From: Bacteroidota bacterium
GTDB lineage: Bacteria > Bacteroidota > Bacteroidia > B-17B0 > Aurantibacillaceae
Assembly: GCA_030692515.1 (NCBI GenBank)
Contig: JAUXZS010000015.1
Coordinates: 429,373-493,372, forward strand
Direction: 5' to 3'
DNA length: 64,000 bases
Shown here: positions 43,444-53,306 of the stretch, piece by piece
Position numbering within the stretch: the first letter of the stretch is position 1
How the letters are laid out: every line of letters starts with the position of its first letter
The notes under the pieces: model-generated
Databases searched by the model: none
Seen by the model: only the letters and a program-made list of their open reading frames with translations
What the model was told of the DNA's origin: nothing
Program-made: the position numbers and the translations under genes

Positions 43444-46086
43444 ATGAGTACCGAAAAACGGAATAAATTTAGAGGCAAAGCTAATCCAGAAACTAACATC
43501 GAGGAAGTTGAGATAAACGCAATTGAAGATTATGTGCCTGTAGTTGAGAAGAAAAAAACGGAGGAAAAGAAAAACAAACCAAAAGCAACTCCAAAAGTTA
43601 CCACTGTAAAAGAAAAAACTGAAAAGACAAAATCTGGTAAAGATGCTATACCATTTGCTCAAAGAGTCGAGCAGTTTAAATCTTTTTATTTCAACGAACG
43701 TACTCAAAAAATACTCGGTTTATTTTTATTGTTGTTTGCTGCTTATTTAGCAATTGCATTTGCATCGTATTTTTTTACTTGGCAAATTGATCAAGATAAA
43801 GTTTTAGGAACTTCTGCCGATTTATTTTCTGCAGAAACCAAAGTAAAAAACTGGCTGGGCAAGGCTGGCGCGTTAGTATCGCATTGGTTTATGTATAAAG
43901 GTTTTGGGGCAGCCTCTTTTATTTTAGTTCCGGTTTTATTTTTATTCGGAATTCAAAAAGTCGTTCAAAAAAAATTACTCAATATAGGTGCGTTTAATGC
44001 TAAATGGCTTTTTCTTTTAGTGTGGAGTTCGTTATTGCTATCGTATTTTTTTTCCGAAAGTTTATTTTATATGGGTGGCGGATTTGGTTATTTTATAAAC
44101 AGCCAAATTTCAAACATTGTTGGAGGTGTTGGTCTGCTTGCATTACTTGGGTTTTCGATGCTAACCTTTTTGGTCTTAATAGTTAACCTTTCATTTAAAT
44201 TACCATCAAAACCAATTTTAGAAGAAGACGAACAAATACAAGCAGAGTTAGAGCCGGATAATGTTTCTACAGAATTTAATTCCTCATTTAACGAAATAAA
44301 AGAAACAAAATTTTCGCCAGAGGAAGAAGCAGAATTACTAAATTTTGAAATCATTGCTAAAGAGGAGGAAAAAACATTTGAGATAATTGCACCAGTTGAA
44401 GAAATTAAAGAAGCTCTTATTGATGATAGTAAAATTGAATTATCAAATAAAACAGAGCCAAATAATTTAATTAAAAAGGGTGACGAACCTGAATTTGAAA
44501 TTGGTAAAACAGTTGAAGAGCCAATATTAAAAGAAGAAGAAAACAGAGCGGCAAAATTAGTAGAGGAGTTTGGAGAGTACGATCCAACTTTAGATTTGGG
44601 TTCTTATAAATTTCCAAGTTTTGAATTATTAAACGATTATGGTAATACTGGAAGTAAAGTAAATCAAGATGAATTAATTGCAAACAAGAATAGAATTTTA
44701 AGCACACTAAAAAACTACGGAATAGAGATTGATAAAATTACTGCAACGGTTGGCCCAACTGTTACCTTATATGAAATTGTTCCTGCAGCTGGAGTACGTA
44801 TTAGTAAAATTAAAAATCTTGAAGATGATATAGCGTTAAGTTTAGCTGCTTTAGGTATTCGGATTATTGCGCCAATTCCAGGTAAGGGCACAATTGGTAT
44901 TGAGGTTCCAAACTTAAATCCAGAAATGGTGCCAATGAAAAATATTTTGGCTTCCGAAAAATTTAATAATTCTGTATTTGAATTACCAATAGCTTTAGGT
45001 AAAACAATTAGTAACGAAATTTTTATTGCCGATTTGGCCAAGATGCCCCACCTTTTAATGGCGGGCGCTACAGGGCAAGGTAAATCTGTTGGTTTAAATG
45101 CAGTATTAGTTTCACTTCTTTATAAAAAACATCCTGCTCAAGTTAAATTCGTATTAGTTGATCCTAAAAAAGTTGAATTAACTTTATTCAATAAAATAGA
45201 ACGCCATTTTTTAGCAAAGCTTCCAAACTCTGAAGACGCTATTATTACTGATAACACAAAGGTTATTCACACACTCAATTCAATGTGTATTGAAATGGAT
45301 AATCGTTATGCATTATTGCAAGATGCTCAAGTAAGGAATATAAAAGAATATAACACCAAGTTTGTTAATCGGAAACTGAATCCAAATGATGGACATAAAT
45401 ATTTACCATACATAGTTTTGGTTGTGGATGAGTTTGCTGATTTAATTATGACTGCAGGTAAAGAGGTGGAAACACCAATTGCCCGCTTGGCACAACTAGC
45501 AAGGGCTATTGGCATACATTTAATTATTGCGACACAAAGACCATCAGTTAACATTATTACTGGTACAATTAAAGCCAACTTTCCTGCGCGGATAGCTTTT
45601 AGAGTAACAAGTAAAATTGATAGTAGAACTATTTTAGATTCGGGTGGTGCCGATCAGTTAATTGGTCGTGGAGATATGTTATTAAGTACTGGAAATGATT
45701 TAATTCGTATTCAATGTGCTTTTGTTGATACGCCAGAGGTTGAGAAAATAACGGAGTTTATAGGAAATCAACGTGCTTATCCAAGCGCATTTTTATTACC
45801 AGAATATGTTGGTGAAGATGGCGGCGATGGAGTAGGTGATGTTGATTTAAGTGAAAGAGATAAAATGTTTGATGATGCCGCCAAATTGGTGGTTCAATTT
45901 CAGCAAGGAAGTGCTTCATTTCTACAAAGAAAGTTAAAATTAGGCTATAATAGAGCTGGTAGAATTGTTGATCAATTAGAAGCCGCAGGAGTTATTGGAG
46001 GCTTTGAAGGCAGCAAGGCACGCGATGTTTTGATTAAGGACATGGCGCAATTAGAAGAAATTTTACAAAAATTAAGAAATCGTTAA
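43444..46086 (+). CDS. ftsK: DNA translocase FtsK
   Basis: Encodes 880 residues. Residues 1-70 are charged and Lys-rich, followed by four membrane helices (KILGLFLLLFAAYLAIAFAS; FILVPVLFLFGIQKVV; WLFLLVWSSLLLSYFF; VGLLALLGFSMLTFLVLIVN) and an acidic linker to about residue 390. The motor has Walker A MAGATGQGKSVGLN, PKKVELTLF, Walker B IVLVVDEFADLIM, and RVTSKIDSRTILDSGGADQL. The C-terminal winged helix (gamma domain; GSASFLQRKLKLGYNRAGRI, DQLEAAGVIG) reads chromosome polarity sites. Moves DNA at the septum and resolves dimers. Confidence 0.97.
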   Translation: MSTEKRNKFRGKANPETNIEEVEINAIEDYVPVVEKKKTEEKKNKPKATPKVTTVKEKTEKTKSGKDAIPFAQRVEQFKSFYFNERTQKILGLFLLLFAAYLAIAFASYFFTWQIDQDKVLGTSADLFSAETKVKNWLGKAGALVSHWFMYKGFGAASFILVPVLFLFGIQKVVQKKLLNIGAFNAKWLFLLVWSSLLLSYFFSESLFYMGGGFGYFINSQISNIVGGVGLLALLGFSMLTFLVLIVNLSFKLPSKPILEEDEQIQAELEPDNVSTEFNSSFNEIKETKFSPEEEAELLNFEIIAKEEEKTFEIIAPVEEIKEALIDDSKIELSNKTEPNNLIKKGDEPEFEIGKTVEEPILKEEENRAAKLVEEFGEYDPTLDLGSYKFPSFELLNDYGNTGSKVNQDELIANKNRILSTLKNYGIEIDKITATVGPTVTLYEIVPAAGVRISKIKNLEDDIALSLAALGIRIIAPIPGKGTIGIEVPNLNPEMVPMKNILASEKFNNSVFELPIALGKTISNEIFIADLAKMPHLLMAGATGQGKSVGLNAVLVSLLYKKHPAQVKFVLVDPKKVELTLFNKIERHFLAKLPNSEDAIITDNTKVIHTLNSMCIEMDNRYALLQDAQVRNIKEYNTKFVNRKLNPNDGHKYLPYIVLVVDEFADLIMTAGKEVETPIARLAQLARAIGIHLIIATQRPSVNIITGTIKANFPARIAFRVTSKIDSRTILDSGGADQLIGRGDMLLSTGNDLIRIQCAFVDTPEVEKITEFIGNQRAYPSAFLLPEYVGEDGGDGVGDVDLSERDKMFDDAAKLVVQFQQGSASFLQRKLKLGYNRAGRIVDQLEAAGVIGGFEGSKARDVLIKDMAQLEEILQKLRNR

Positions 46087-46130
46087 GCATATTAGAAGCC
46101 TTAATACAGCATAAATGTTTATTTTGGTAT

Positions 46131-46138
46131 TAAATTTG
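46131..46138 (+). promoter_or_regulatory. Putative -7 promoter element of the lolA-like gene
   Basis: TAAATTTG matches TAnnTTTG and is 15 bases before the ATG at 46153. No good -33 box seen. Confidence 0.4.
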
Positions 46139-46152
46139 CACTACTCTATATT

Positions 46153-46803
46153 ATGAAGAAATTATTAGGTTTATTATTTGTTTGTGGCTCAATAATATTA
46201 AGTGCGCAAGACCAAGATCCAAAAGCTAAGGCTATTTTAGATGATTTAAGCAAAACTACAAAAGCTTATAAAACAATTACGGCAGATTATTCCTTTACAA
46301 TTTTAAATAAGGAAAAAAAACAAGTTGAAAAACAAGCTGGTAAAGTTCAAATAAAAGGCAATAAATTTAAGTTGGAAATTCCCGGTAACACAATTGTTTG
46401 CGATGGTAAAACCTTATGGAATTATAGCAAAGATGCAAAAGAAGTAACAATTAAAGATTTTGATGTTGATAATGACGATCAGCTAAACCCGAGCAAAATT
46501 TTTACAATTTATGAAACAGGTTATAAATTTAAATACGATAAAGAAGAAAAAGTTGGGGTAGCTATGTGTCATGTAATAGATTTGTATCCTTCGGTAAAAC
46601 CTGAAAAGAAAAAATTTCATACAGCAAAAATTTACGTTGATAAAGTAAAAAAACAAGTCACCAAATTAGTGATGATTATGAAGGACGGAGGACAAAATGT
46701 GTATGATATTAAAACATTAAAACCAAATTTAGAAATTGCCGATATAGTATTTGTTTTTGACACCAAGGGTCTTAAGCCAGATCAAATAAGCGATGAGAGA
46801 TAA
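46153..46803 (+). CDS. lolA: LolA-like outer-membrane lipoprotein carrier
   Basis: Encodes 216 residues. Signal peptide MKKLLGLLFVCGSIILSAQ. The mature protein fits the LolA/LolB half-barrel: AILDDLSKTTKAYKTITADY, GKVQIKGNKFKLEIPGNTIV, CDGKTLWNYSKDAKEVTIKD, QVTKLVMIMKDGGQNVYDI. It would ferry lipoproteins across the periplasm. 66 bases downstream of ftsK and followed by a bidirectional terminator shared with phoH. Confidence 0.88.
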   Translation: MKKLLGLLFVCGSIILSAQDQDPKAKAILDDLSKTTKAYKTITADYSFTILNKEKKQVEKQAGKVQIKGNKFKLEIPGNTIVCDGKTLWNYSKDAKEVTIKDFDVDNDDQLNPSKIFTIYETGYKFKYDKEEKVGVAMCHVIDLYPSVKPEKKKFHTAKIYVDKVKKQVTKLVMIMKDGGQNVYDIKTLKPNLEIADIVFVFDTKGLKPDQISDER

Positions 46804-46824
46804 TCGTAAAAAATTTAATCAATA

Positions 46825-46853
46825 AAAAAAGGGAATTAAAGTCCCTTTTTTGT
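46825..46853. terminator. Bidirectional terminator between lolA and phoH
   Basis: AAAAAAGGGA and TCCCTTTTTT pair around ATTAAAG. The genes converge here, with stops at 46803 and 46859. Confidence 0.85.
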
Positions 46854-46858
46854 TGTGT

Positions 46859-47809
46859 TTATTTATTGCTTTCGTAACTTTCAATAATTGCTTTTACTAA
46901 TTTATGACGAATAACATCTGTATTATCTAATTCAATAATACTAATGCCTTCTACCTTTTTTAAATAACGAACTGCTTGCACTAACCCACTTGGTTGTCTG
47001 CTTGGCAAGTCAATTTGCGTTACGTCGCCTGTTACAATAAATTTAGCATTAGCACCCATTCGTGTTAAAAACATTTTCATTTGACTTTCTGTTGTGTTTT
47101 GGGCTTCATCTAAAATAACAAAAGCATTATCTAACGTTCTACCGCGCATAAATGCTAATGGAGCAATTTGTATAATTCTGTTCTCTATGTATTGATTTAA
47201 TTTATCACCCGGCACCATATCATTCAATGCATCATAGAGAGGTTGCATGTATGGGTCTAGCTTCTCTTTTAAATCTCCAGGTAAAAAACCAAGATTTTCG
47301 CCTGCTTCAACTGCAGGGCGCGTTAAAATAATTCGTTTTACTTCTTTGTTTTTTAAGGCTTTTATAGCCAAGGCAACGGCGGTGTATGTTTTACCTGTTC
47401 CTGCGGGCCCAATTGCAAACAACATATCGTTTTTTACAATAGCACTTAACATTTTGCGTTGGTTATCGGTTTTAGCTTTTATTACTAAACCATTATTCCC
47501 AAACAAGATAATATCGCTGTTGGCAGCGTCTTCTTTTGTTTCAAGAAGATTATCGCCGGTTTGCCCAAGGAGCCTATCTATTACTGTGTCGGTTAAAATT
47601 CCACTTTTATGATAATAATCTACTAATAATTCAAGTCTTTTTTCAAAGCGAGTAATTTCGTTGCTATCACCAATTGCTTTTAGAGAATAGCCTCGTGCTA
47701 TTAATTTTAGTTTTGGGAAGTGTTTTTTAATAATGTTCAATTTCACATCATTTACTCCATAAATCTCTACAGGCTCAATGCTGTCGAGGGTTATTATTTT
47801 TTCATTCAT
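46859..47809 (-). CDS. phoH: PhoH-family ATPase
   Basis: Encodes 316 residues. An N-terminal KH-like part (residues 1-100) is followed by the PhoH P-loop domain: Walker A AIGPAGTGKTYTAVALAIKA, RPAVEAGENLGFLPGDLKEK, MRGRTLDNAFVILDEAQNTT (Walker B), and IVTGDVTQIDLPSRQPSGLV. Related proteins act in RNA metabolism and often sit beside ybeY, which is not seen here. Convergent with lolA and divergent from the SAM hydroxide adenosyltransferase gene. Confidence 0.95.
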   Translation of the reverse strand: MNEKIITLDSIEPVEIYGVNDVKLNIIKKHFPKLKLIARGYSLKAIGDSNEITRFEKRLELLVDYYHKSGILTDTVIDRLLGQTGDNLLETKEDAANSDIILFGNNGLVIKAKTDNQRKMLSAIVKNDMLFAIGPAGTGKTYTAVALAIKALKNKEVKRIILTRPAVEAGENLGFLPGDLKEKLDPYMQPLYDALNDMVPGDKLNQYIENRIIQIAPLAFMRGRTLDNAFVILDEAQNTTESQMKMFLTRMGANAKFIVTGDVTQIDLPSRQPSGLVQAVRYLKKVEGISIIELDNTDVIRHKLVKAIIESYESNK

Positions 47810-47910
47810 AATTTATTATACAATTAACCTAGGATATTGTTTATAAACCTGTTAATCTCTCTTCAAGTTTAAAAAATTTAGCCCTGCAAATATTAATTAC
47901 TTTTGAACAA

Positions 47911-48729
47911 ATGAGCATTGTTACTTTAACAACCGATTTGGGGTACCGCGACCCCTACTTAGCAATTGTTAAGGCTAAACTCATTTCGCAATTACCAGAT
48001 ATAAAAATTATCGATTTAAGTTGTGATATAAAGGACAATAATATTTCTGATGCTGCATTTATTTTAAAAAATGCATTGCCTTATTTTCCCGAAAATTCAG
48101 TCCATTTGATGGCAGTTAAATTTATTGTAGATAGTGGCAACACTAATAAACAAAACGGTATTGATAATACGCGCTATTTAATTTCTAAATATAACGGCCA
48201 ATATATTATTTGTCCAGACAATGGTTTGTTTTCTTTAATCGATTCTAATTTTAACGAACCCGTTTACCAATTGTATTATGATGGAAAAGTTAAGCATCAT
48301 TTTTTTTTAAAGGATGTTTTTGTAGATGTGGCAATTCATATTTCAAAAACTAATAAAGTGGATGATATTGGATTGTTAACTACAGATTATTATAAAGCCT
48401 TTCAATTTGAAAGTTTTGTGAGCGGAAACATTTTGAGGGGCAAGGGGATTTATGTAGATGATTTTGGAAATATTATTACAAATATTACAGAGCAACAATT
48501 TACTGAGACCATCGGTAAACGTAAGTTTATTATAACGCTTCCCGGTGCGCGTATAGATAAAATTGTTAGTACTTATGATGAGGTAAAACAAGGCCAGCCA
48601 CTTGTATTGTTTAATAGTTTTGGCAATTTAGAAGTTGCAGTAAATGGTAAGAGCGCTTTAAACATGTTATGCCCGCGTGATATTGGCAGCAAATTTGATT
48701 TTAATTTAATAATTGAGTTTTATGATTAA
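47911..48729 (+). CDS. SAM hydroxide adenosyltransferase (DUF62 family)
   Basis: Encodes 272 residues. The N-terminus MSIVTLTTDLGYRDPYLAIV has the Asp that binds SAM. IIDLSCDIKDNNISDAAFIL and YIICPDNGLFSLID follow, and the C-terminal beta-barrel has GKGIYVDDFGNIITNITEQQ. The family hydrolyses S-adenosylmethionine to adenosine and methionine, or in rare members adds a halide. The short insertion found in fluorinases is not obvious here, so hydroxide is the likelier nucleophile. TACTTTTG at 47898-47905 is a possible -7 box. Overlaps the next gene by 8 bases. Confidence 0.9.
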   Translation: MSIVTLTTDLGYRDPYLAIVKAKLISQLPDIKIIDLSCDIKDNNISDAAFILKNALPYFPENSVHLMAVKFIVDSGNTNKQNGIDNTRYLISKYNGQYIICPDNGLFSLIDSNFNEPVYQLYYDGKVKHHFFLKDVFVDVAIHISKTNKVDDIGLLTTDYYKAFQFESFVSGNILRGKGIYVDDFGNIITNITEQQFTETIGKRKFIITLPGARIDKIVSTYDEVKQGQPLVLFNSFGNLEVAVNGKSALNMLCPRDIGSKFDFNLIIEFYD

Positions 48730-49012
48730 ACGAATTGTAAAAATGAGTTTTAAGCAAGAGAATATTGAGGCCTTTAAAACTATTTTTAAAACTGATTGGG
48801 AAAAAATAAAAGGTTTTGACGGCTGCGAGCATGTTGAGTTATTGCAAGATACAAAGAACCCCCAAATTTTTTTTACATATAGTTTATGGCAGAGCGAAGA
48901 GCACTTAAATAAGTACCGTAATTCTGAATTATTTAATGGTGTTTGGGCTGCAACTAAGGTTTTGTTTAATGCAAAGCCTGAGGCCTGGTCGGTTAAAAGT
49001 TTGTTATTTTAG
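48722..49012 (+). CDS. Antibiotic biosynthesis monooxygenase-like (ABM/Dabb fold) protein
   Basis: The ATG at 48722 overlaps the SAM hydrolase stop by 8 bases and fits the usual short N-terminus (MIKRIVKMSFKQENIEAFKT); 96 residues. FKTIFKTDWEKIKGFDGCEH, LLQDTKNPQIFFTYSLWQSE and HLNKYRNSELFNGVW match the ferredoxin-like ABM fold used in small monooxygenases and haem-degrading enzymes. Translation is likely coupled to the upstream gene. Activity unknown. Confidence 0.85.
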   Translation: MIKRIVKMSFKQENIEAFKTIFKTDWEKIKGFDGCEHVELLQDTKNPQIFFTYSLWQSEEHLNKYRNSELFNGVWAATKVLFNAKPEAWSVKSLLF

Positions 49013-49185
49013 TTTTTTACTGCAGCGCAATTAACTTCTTTTTTTACCAAAATATAACAATCGAAGAACTGAATATAAATTGTTCTGTTAATGTAAGATT
49101 TATCACAAATTTTTTTAGTAAAAGTTAAAATAAATAATTAAAGTTTAGAATTTATTAATACATTTAATAATTAAATAGTCTAATT

Positions 49186-49602
49186 ATGAAAAGGAAAGAC
49201 CCAAAGTATAAACATACTTACGCGATGTTACTTGACGATAGTGAGTTGGATAACTTTATTAACCAAAAAGTAATTGAAGCAAATCACTTTGCCAATAAGG
49301 TTTACATTAATACAGGGAGTAAAAGTGCATTAGAGTTTTTAAATAATTTATCCATTTCAAGCACTGAGGTTGCAAATATTTTCCCGGAAATAGTTTTTGT
49401 AGATATTAATATGCCAATGATGGATGGGTTTCAGTTCCTCGAAAATTTAAAAAGCAAATTACCTGAAAAATTCGACTCATTAAAATTAGTCATTCTTACA
49501 TCATCTGTAAATCCTGATGATAGAATTAAAGCGTCAGAAATTTCAAAGAGTATTGTATTCTTAAATAAACCTTTAACTAAAGAAATGCTTGATCAGCTTT
49601 GA
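49186..49602 (+). CDS. Orphan receiver-domain protein 1
   Basis: Encodes 138 residues, the receiver domain only. Acidic pair D17/D18, phosphoacceptor D73 (IVFVDINMPMMDGFQFLENL), Ser/Thr at LTSSV, Lys at NKPLT. The longer N-terminus and extra loop before D73 are typical of CheY-like proteins in Bacteroidota. No partner kinase is adjacent. Overlaps the convergent helical-repeat gene by 10 bases at the 3' ends. Confidence 0.92.
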   Translation: MKRKDPKYKHTYAMLLDDSELDNFINQKVIEANHFANKVYINTGSKSALEFLNNLSISSTEVANIFPEIVFVDINMPMMDGFQFLENLKSKLPEKFDSLKLVILTSSVNPDDRIKASEISKSIVFLNKPLTKEMLDQL

Positions 49603-51014
49603 TATTTAGTTTTTAATTCCGGTATTAAATGAGATAATACCTCATTATTCTTTTTATTATTTGCTAAAAAAAGTATAAAAAGGTCTTTATTCTTAGTAGT
49701 TGTTTTATTATTTTCTTTGTTATTCATCTCAGACTCAAATATCTTTATTAAGTGCAATAAATGATAATATTTTTCTAGTTGCTCTGCTTTAATTTTCCGT
49801 GAAATACTTTTTAAAAGAAGTTCTACTAAATCAAAATCTTTTTGAATTAGATGGAAGTAAGCTAATGTTAATTTAATGTTTATGTTTTCATGAAAGAAAT
49901 CTTTAAAACTAAAGGTATTTAAAACATTATTTAAGATAGTCACCGCCTCTTTTAATTTTTTTTGTTTGAAATAGAGCATTGCAGTATACATGGCAATTAA
50001 AATTTTCGCATTACTGTCTTGTGAGTCGTATAATAGATTAATGTTTTTTGGATTTTCATCGAACTCTTCTGTCATTTTCAATTCAGTACAAAACCTTATT
50101 TTTGTAGTTAAAAACATAGAGGTAAGGCAAATATTGTTGTATAAAAGTAAAAAAGTAATGTTTTTATTTACTTCATTATAAAAAGGAAGCGCCGCCTTAT
50201 ATTCTCCAATAGATGTATAATATTCAAAAGTTAAATAATCCAAAACAATTTCCCATTTTTTTTGTGGGGAAGTTTCAGGAAGATTAGAAAATACTTTTTT
50301 AGCATTTTGTATTATTTCAGCTGTGGGAAGCCCTGCACCTTTATTCTCCTCACAGAAAATAATAAGTTGTAACTCAATAAAATATTTTATTAATTCAAGT
50401 TGTCGAGATTGATTTAAAGAATAGAGGTTATTGATTTCATTTTTAAGAAAGTAAAGTGTATCTAGGTGTTGTTGACTTTTAGAAAAACAATATTGACCTA
50501 AAATTCGGTTAAAATTCCCTAGTATTTCTTCTGCTTTTTCTAAAGATAAACTAAATGCAATATGTTTATTGAATTGTTGAGAGTAATAAAAATATTTTTC
50601 AGAGTATAAATGCATTTTTTTTAATGCACTATAAACAATTAATAAATCATTATGTAAGTCAAACTTAAGTAATTCGGTTTCTAATTTGTTTAAAAATGCA
50701 ATGGCAGTTTCGCGAGGCATGTTAAAACAAGCTTCCGGAACATGAAGTAGTTGCTTTATTAAACTTTCCCTTGTGCTAAAAACGTTTTGTGATAGATGAT
50801 TTTGTATTTTATCAAAAAGACGAGATTTTAATACGTAAAAAGAGTTTGAAGTTATTTCAAGTGACGTGATTATTGAATTGTCGGATAAGACATTTTCTTT
50901 ATATGAGGTAAGCAGTGTATGATAATTATCCGCTTTAGTTTTCTTAAAAGATTGAGAAAGTTCCTCAAAGTCCTTTTCAGATAGTTGACCAATAATTTGT
51001 TTAAGCTTAAGCAT
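49593..51014 (-). CDS. Helical-repeat protein of unknown function
   Basis: ATG at 51014 is chosen because it begins a clean helical protein (MLKLKQIIGQLSEKDFEELS); the ORF runs 32 codons upstream without domain features. 473 residues, nearly all amphipathic helices, with TPR-like pairs in the second half (EYYTSIGEYKAALPFYNEVN; MLYFKQKKLKEAVTILNNVL). No signal peptide or membrane helix. Lies between two receiver-domain genes, which may suggest a signalling role, but I do not recognise the family. Confidence 0.78.
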   Translation of the reverse strand: MLKLKQIIGQLSEKDFEELSQSFKKTKADNYHTLLTSYKENVLSDNSIITSLEITSNSFYVLKSRLFDKIQNHLSQNVFSTRESLIKQLLHVPEACFNMPRETAIAFLNKLETELLKFDLHNDLLIVYSALKKMHLYSEKYFYYSQQFNKHIAFSLSLEKAEEILGNFNRILGQYCFSKSQQHLDTLYFLKNEINNLYSLNQSRQLELIKYFIELQLIIFCEENKGAGLPTAEIIQNAKKVFSNLPETSPQKKWEIVLDYLTFEYYTSIGEYKAALPFYNEVNKNITFLLLYNNICLTSMFLTTKIRFCTELKMTEEFDENPKNINLLYDSQDSNAKILIAMYTAMLYFKQKKLKEAVTILNNVLNTFSFKDFFHENINIKLTLAYFHLIQKDFDLVELLLKSISRKIKAEQLEKYYHLLHLIKIFESEMNNKENNKTTTKNKDLFILFLANNKKNNEVLSHLIPELKTKYQS

Positions 51015-51432
51015 AACCAGTTTGAAAAAATTGTGTGCTTTTAATAGTAAAGTTAAACAATTTTTTAACAAATTATAAATTTTTATAATTGGAATTATTG
51101 CCTTTAACACACAATCTAATAGTCTTTTAGAACTGTTTTATAGTAATTTACAGCGTTTTCTCTCCATTTGGTGAATTTGACGAGATTAAGATTTTGTTTC
51201 TTAAACAGGTGAGGTTTTATAATTTTGGTTTTGGTAAAACTGCTACCTAGCGCCATGGGGAGGGGTTTATTAATTGAGAAAGGTGCAATTATTATGCTAT
51301 TTTATTTTGCCCTACAATCTTACAAATTTTAACAAAATCTTACATATGTGAAATTGGAGTTCAAATGTGCTCATTTGTGGTTTTAATTATATAGAATTTT
51401 ACAAGCAAGAAACATAACTTAATATTTATACC
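51015..51432. other. Divergent intergenic region
   Basis: Over 400 bases between divergent genes. No ORF of coding character, no strong hairpin. AT-rich throughout; promoters for both genes must lie here but none is convincing. Confidence 0.5.
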
Positions 51433-52314
51433 ATGAAAAAATCGCTAGTCAACCCAGCATCAATCTTAACACTTTGTATGTTATTTTTGTTTAACTTAAA
51501 TTTTGCTTCAATAAAGAATATTGAACCAAATACATGTTTGAAGTTAAATGGTTTAATTTTGAAGTCGCCCAACGAAACTAAGGGTTTGTACAAAATAGAG
51601 TTGTTTAAAGACAATTCAAGTGTTGAAGTAATAACTATTGCAGTTAAAAAAGCATTTGAATTTAAATTAACAAAAAATTCTCTTTATACTTTACGAGTTT
51701 CAAAAGAAGGATATATTCCAATTTTATTGAAGGTTGATACAAAGTTTCCAGTTGAAAATTCATCAATCTATGAGTTTTTATTTCAAACCGAGTTGCATCC
51801 TATTACTGTAATAAGTGCTGTAAATAAAGAGGCAATGGAAGAGCCAATAGGCTTAGTTAAATATGATGCAAAGAATGATAGATTTTATCCTGAGGATATT
51901 ACAATTTCGCCATTAGCTGTCTTAAAATTAAATGGAATGATCCTTAAATCTCCAAACGGCGAAAAGGGTACTTATAAAATAGAGCTGTTGCAAGATAATA
52001 CAGTTGTAGATGCAAAAGACGTAAAATTTAATGATCCCTTTGAGTTTAATTTAGTTAAAAATGCATGGTACACTGTTCGTATTACTAAAGAAGGATTTAT
52101 TCCATTATTAATAAGTGTAGATACAGAAATGGATAGTAATAAGCCAAAACTATATGAGTTTAACTTTGAAACAGAGTTGTATCATACTTCACAAATTAAT
52201 CATCTTGATAAAGGAACTTTAGATTTACCTATTGGTTTAGTGAAATTTGATGTCAGCTACGATAAATTTCAACCCACTGCAGAATATAGGGCACATATTC
52301 CAGGTTCATTTTAA
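51433..52314 (+). CDS. Secreted protein with two tandem 130-residue repeats
   Basis: Encodes 293 residues. Signal peptide SILTLCMLFLFNLNFASI. Two units, about residues 36-160 and 164-290, share LKLNGLILKSPN / LKLNGMILKSPN, YKIELFKDNS / YKIELLQDNT, YTLRVSKEGYIP / YTVRITKEGFIP and PIGLVKYDAKND / PIGLVKFDVSYD. Each is beta-rich and ends in the same pattern. The signal suggests periplasm or outer membrane. No family recognised. Between two orphan receiver-domain genes. Confidence 0.82.
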   Translation: MKKSLVNPASILTLCMLFLFNLNFASIKNIEPNTCLKLNGLILKSPNETKGLYKIELFKDNSSVEVITIAVKKAFEFKLTKNSLYTLRVSKEGYIPILLKVDTKFPVENSSIYEFLFQTELHPITVISAVNKEAMEEPIGLVKYDAKNDRFYPEDITISPLAVLKLNGMILKSPNGEKGTYKIELLQDNTVVDAKDVKFNDPFEFNLVKNAWYTVRITKEGFIPLLISVDTEMDSNKPKLYEFNFETELYHTSQINHLDKGTLDLPIGLVKFDVSYDKFQPTAEYRAHIPGSF

Positions 52315-52368
52315 AAATGTTCTTTAACAATAAATTCATAAAATAAATACTATTAATTTATAATAATT

Positions 52369-52764
52369 ATGCCAGATAAAATGAAAAAAAAGGTTTCTAT
52401 ACTAATTGTTGAAGACAATGATTTGGATAAATTAGTTTTAAAAGTTCTTTTAGAAAAATATTTTAATTTGTATTTTGTTTCTAATGGTCAGGACGCGTTG
52501 CTAGCGGTAAATGAATTTGATTTTAATATTGTTTTGTTGGATATAAATCTTGGCGATTCGAGTATGAATGGTCTCCATGTTATATCAAAAATTCGAGAAA
52601 ACAGTAAGAATGATAATTTAAAAATATTTGCCGTAACAGCTTATACGGATAATAAAGAGGAACTAATGGAATTAGGATTTAAAGATGTTTTAATTAAACC
52701 CGTTATTAAAGATGAAATTTTAGAAATATTAAATGCCAATACTATGTTAGTTAATAATAGATAA
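52369..52764 (+). CDS. Orphan receiver-domain protein 2
   Basis: Encodes 131 residues. Receiver domain only: acidic pair E15/D16 (IVEDNDLDK), phosphoacceptor D58 (IVLLDINLGDSSMNG), Thr at AVTAYT, Lys at LIKPV. A second ATG four codons on is a possible start. 54 bases after the duplicated secreted protein gene on the same strand. Output partner unknown. Confidence 0.92.
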   Translation: MPDKMKKKVSILIVEDNDLDKLVLKVLLEKYFNLYFVSNGQDALLAVNEFDFNIVLLDINLGDSSMNGLHVISKIRENSKNDNLKIFAVTAYTDNKEELMELGFKDVLIKPVIKDEILEILNANTMLVNNR

Positions 52765-52799
52765 AAAATTATTCAAAAAGTTTTATTTTTATAATAGGA

Positions 52800-53306
52800 T
52801 TAAAAAGAAAATAAATTTTTCATCGCAATTTTAAACCAAGTAGTAAATCTATCCGGATTCATTTCAATTTCAGAAGAAATCTGTTTTAAATTCATCCAGG
52901 CATAATTTTCAACTTCATCTTTATTTGGCTTTGGCTTTTGGTTGCTATTTCCAAAAAAAACATGATCAAGTTCGTGCTCAATTAGGCCATTTTCAAAAAT
53001 AGATTTATAGATAAAGTGATTTTTATGGCTTAACTCGCATTCGATACCCATTTCCTCCATTAATCTTCTGTTTGCAGCATCTAATGTATTTTCGTTTGGG
53101 CGAGGATGAGAGCAGCAAGTGTTTGTCCATAAGCCTGCGCTATGGTATTTATTTAAAGCCCTTTGTTGCAGCAACATTTCGCCATTTTCATTAAAAATAA
53201 AAACAGAAAACGCTCTATGAAGGACGCCCTTTTGATGGGCTTCCATTTTCTCCATAACGCCAATAGCATTATCTAGTTCATCAACTAAAATTACATTCTC
53301 CTCCAT
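52800..53306 (-). CDS. idi: Isopentenyl-diphosphate delta-isomerase, type I
   Basis: Encodes 168 residues. Nudix-like fold: VILVDELDNAIGVMEKMEAH, LLQQRALNKYHSAGLWTNTC, the active-site Cys in TNTCCSHPRPNE, the RRLMEEMGIECEL Nudix-box remnant, and the catalytic Glu in NKDEVENYAWM. Converts IPP and DMAPP into each other for isoprenoid synthesis. Monocistronic; no other isoprenoid gene nearby. Confidence 0.95.
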   Translation of the reverse strand: MEENVILVDELDNAIGVMEKMEAHQKGVLHRAFSVFIFNENGEMLLQQRALNKYHSAGLWTNTCCSHPRPNENTLDAANRRLMEEMGIECELSHKNHFIYKSIFENGLIEHELDHVFFGNSNQKPKPNKDEVENYAWMNLKQISSEIEMNPDRFTTWFKIAMKNLFSF

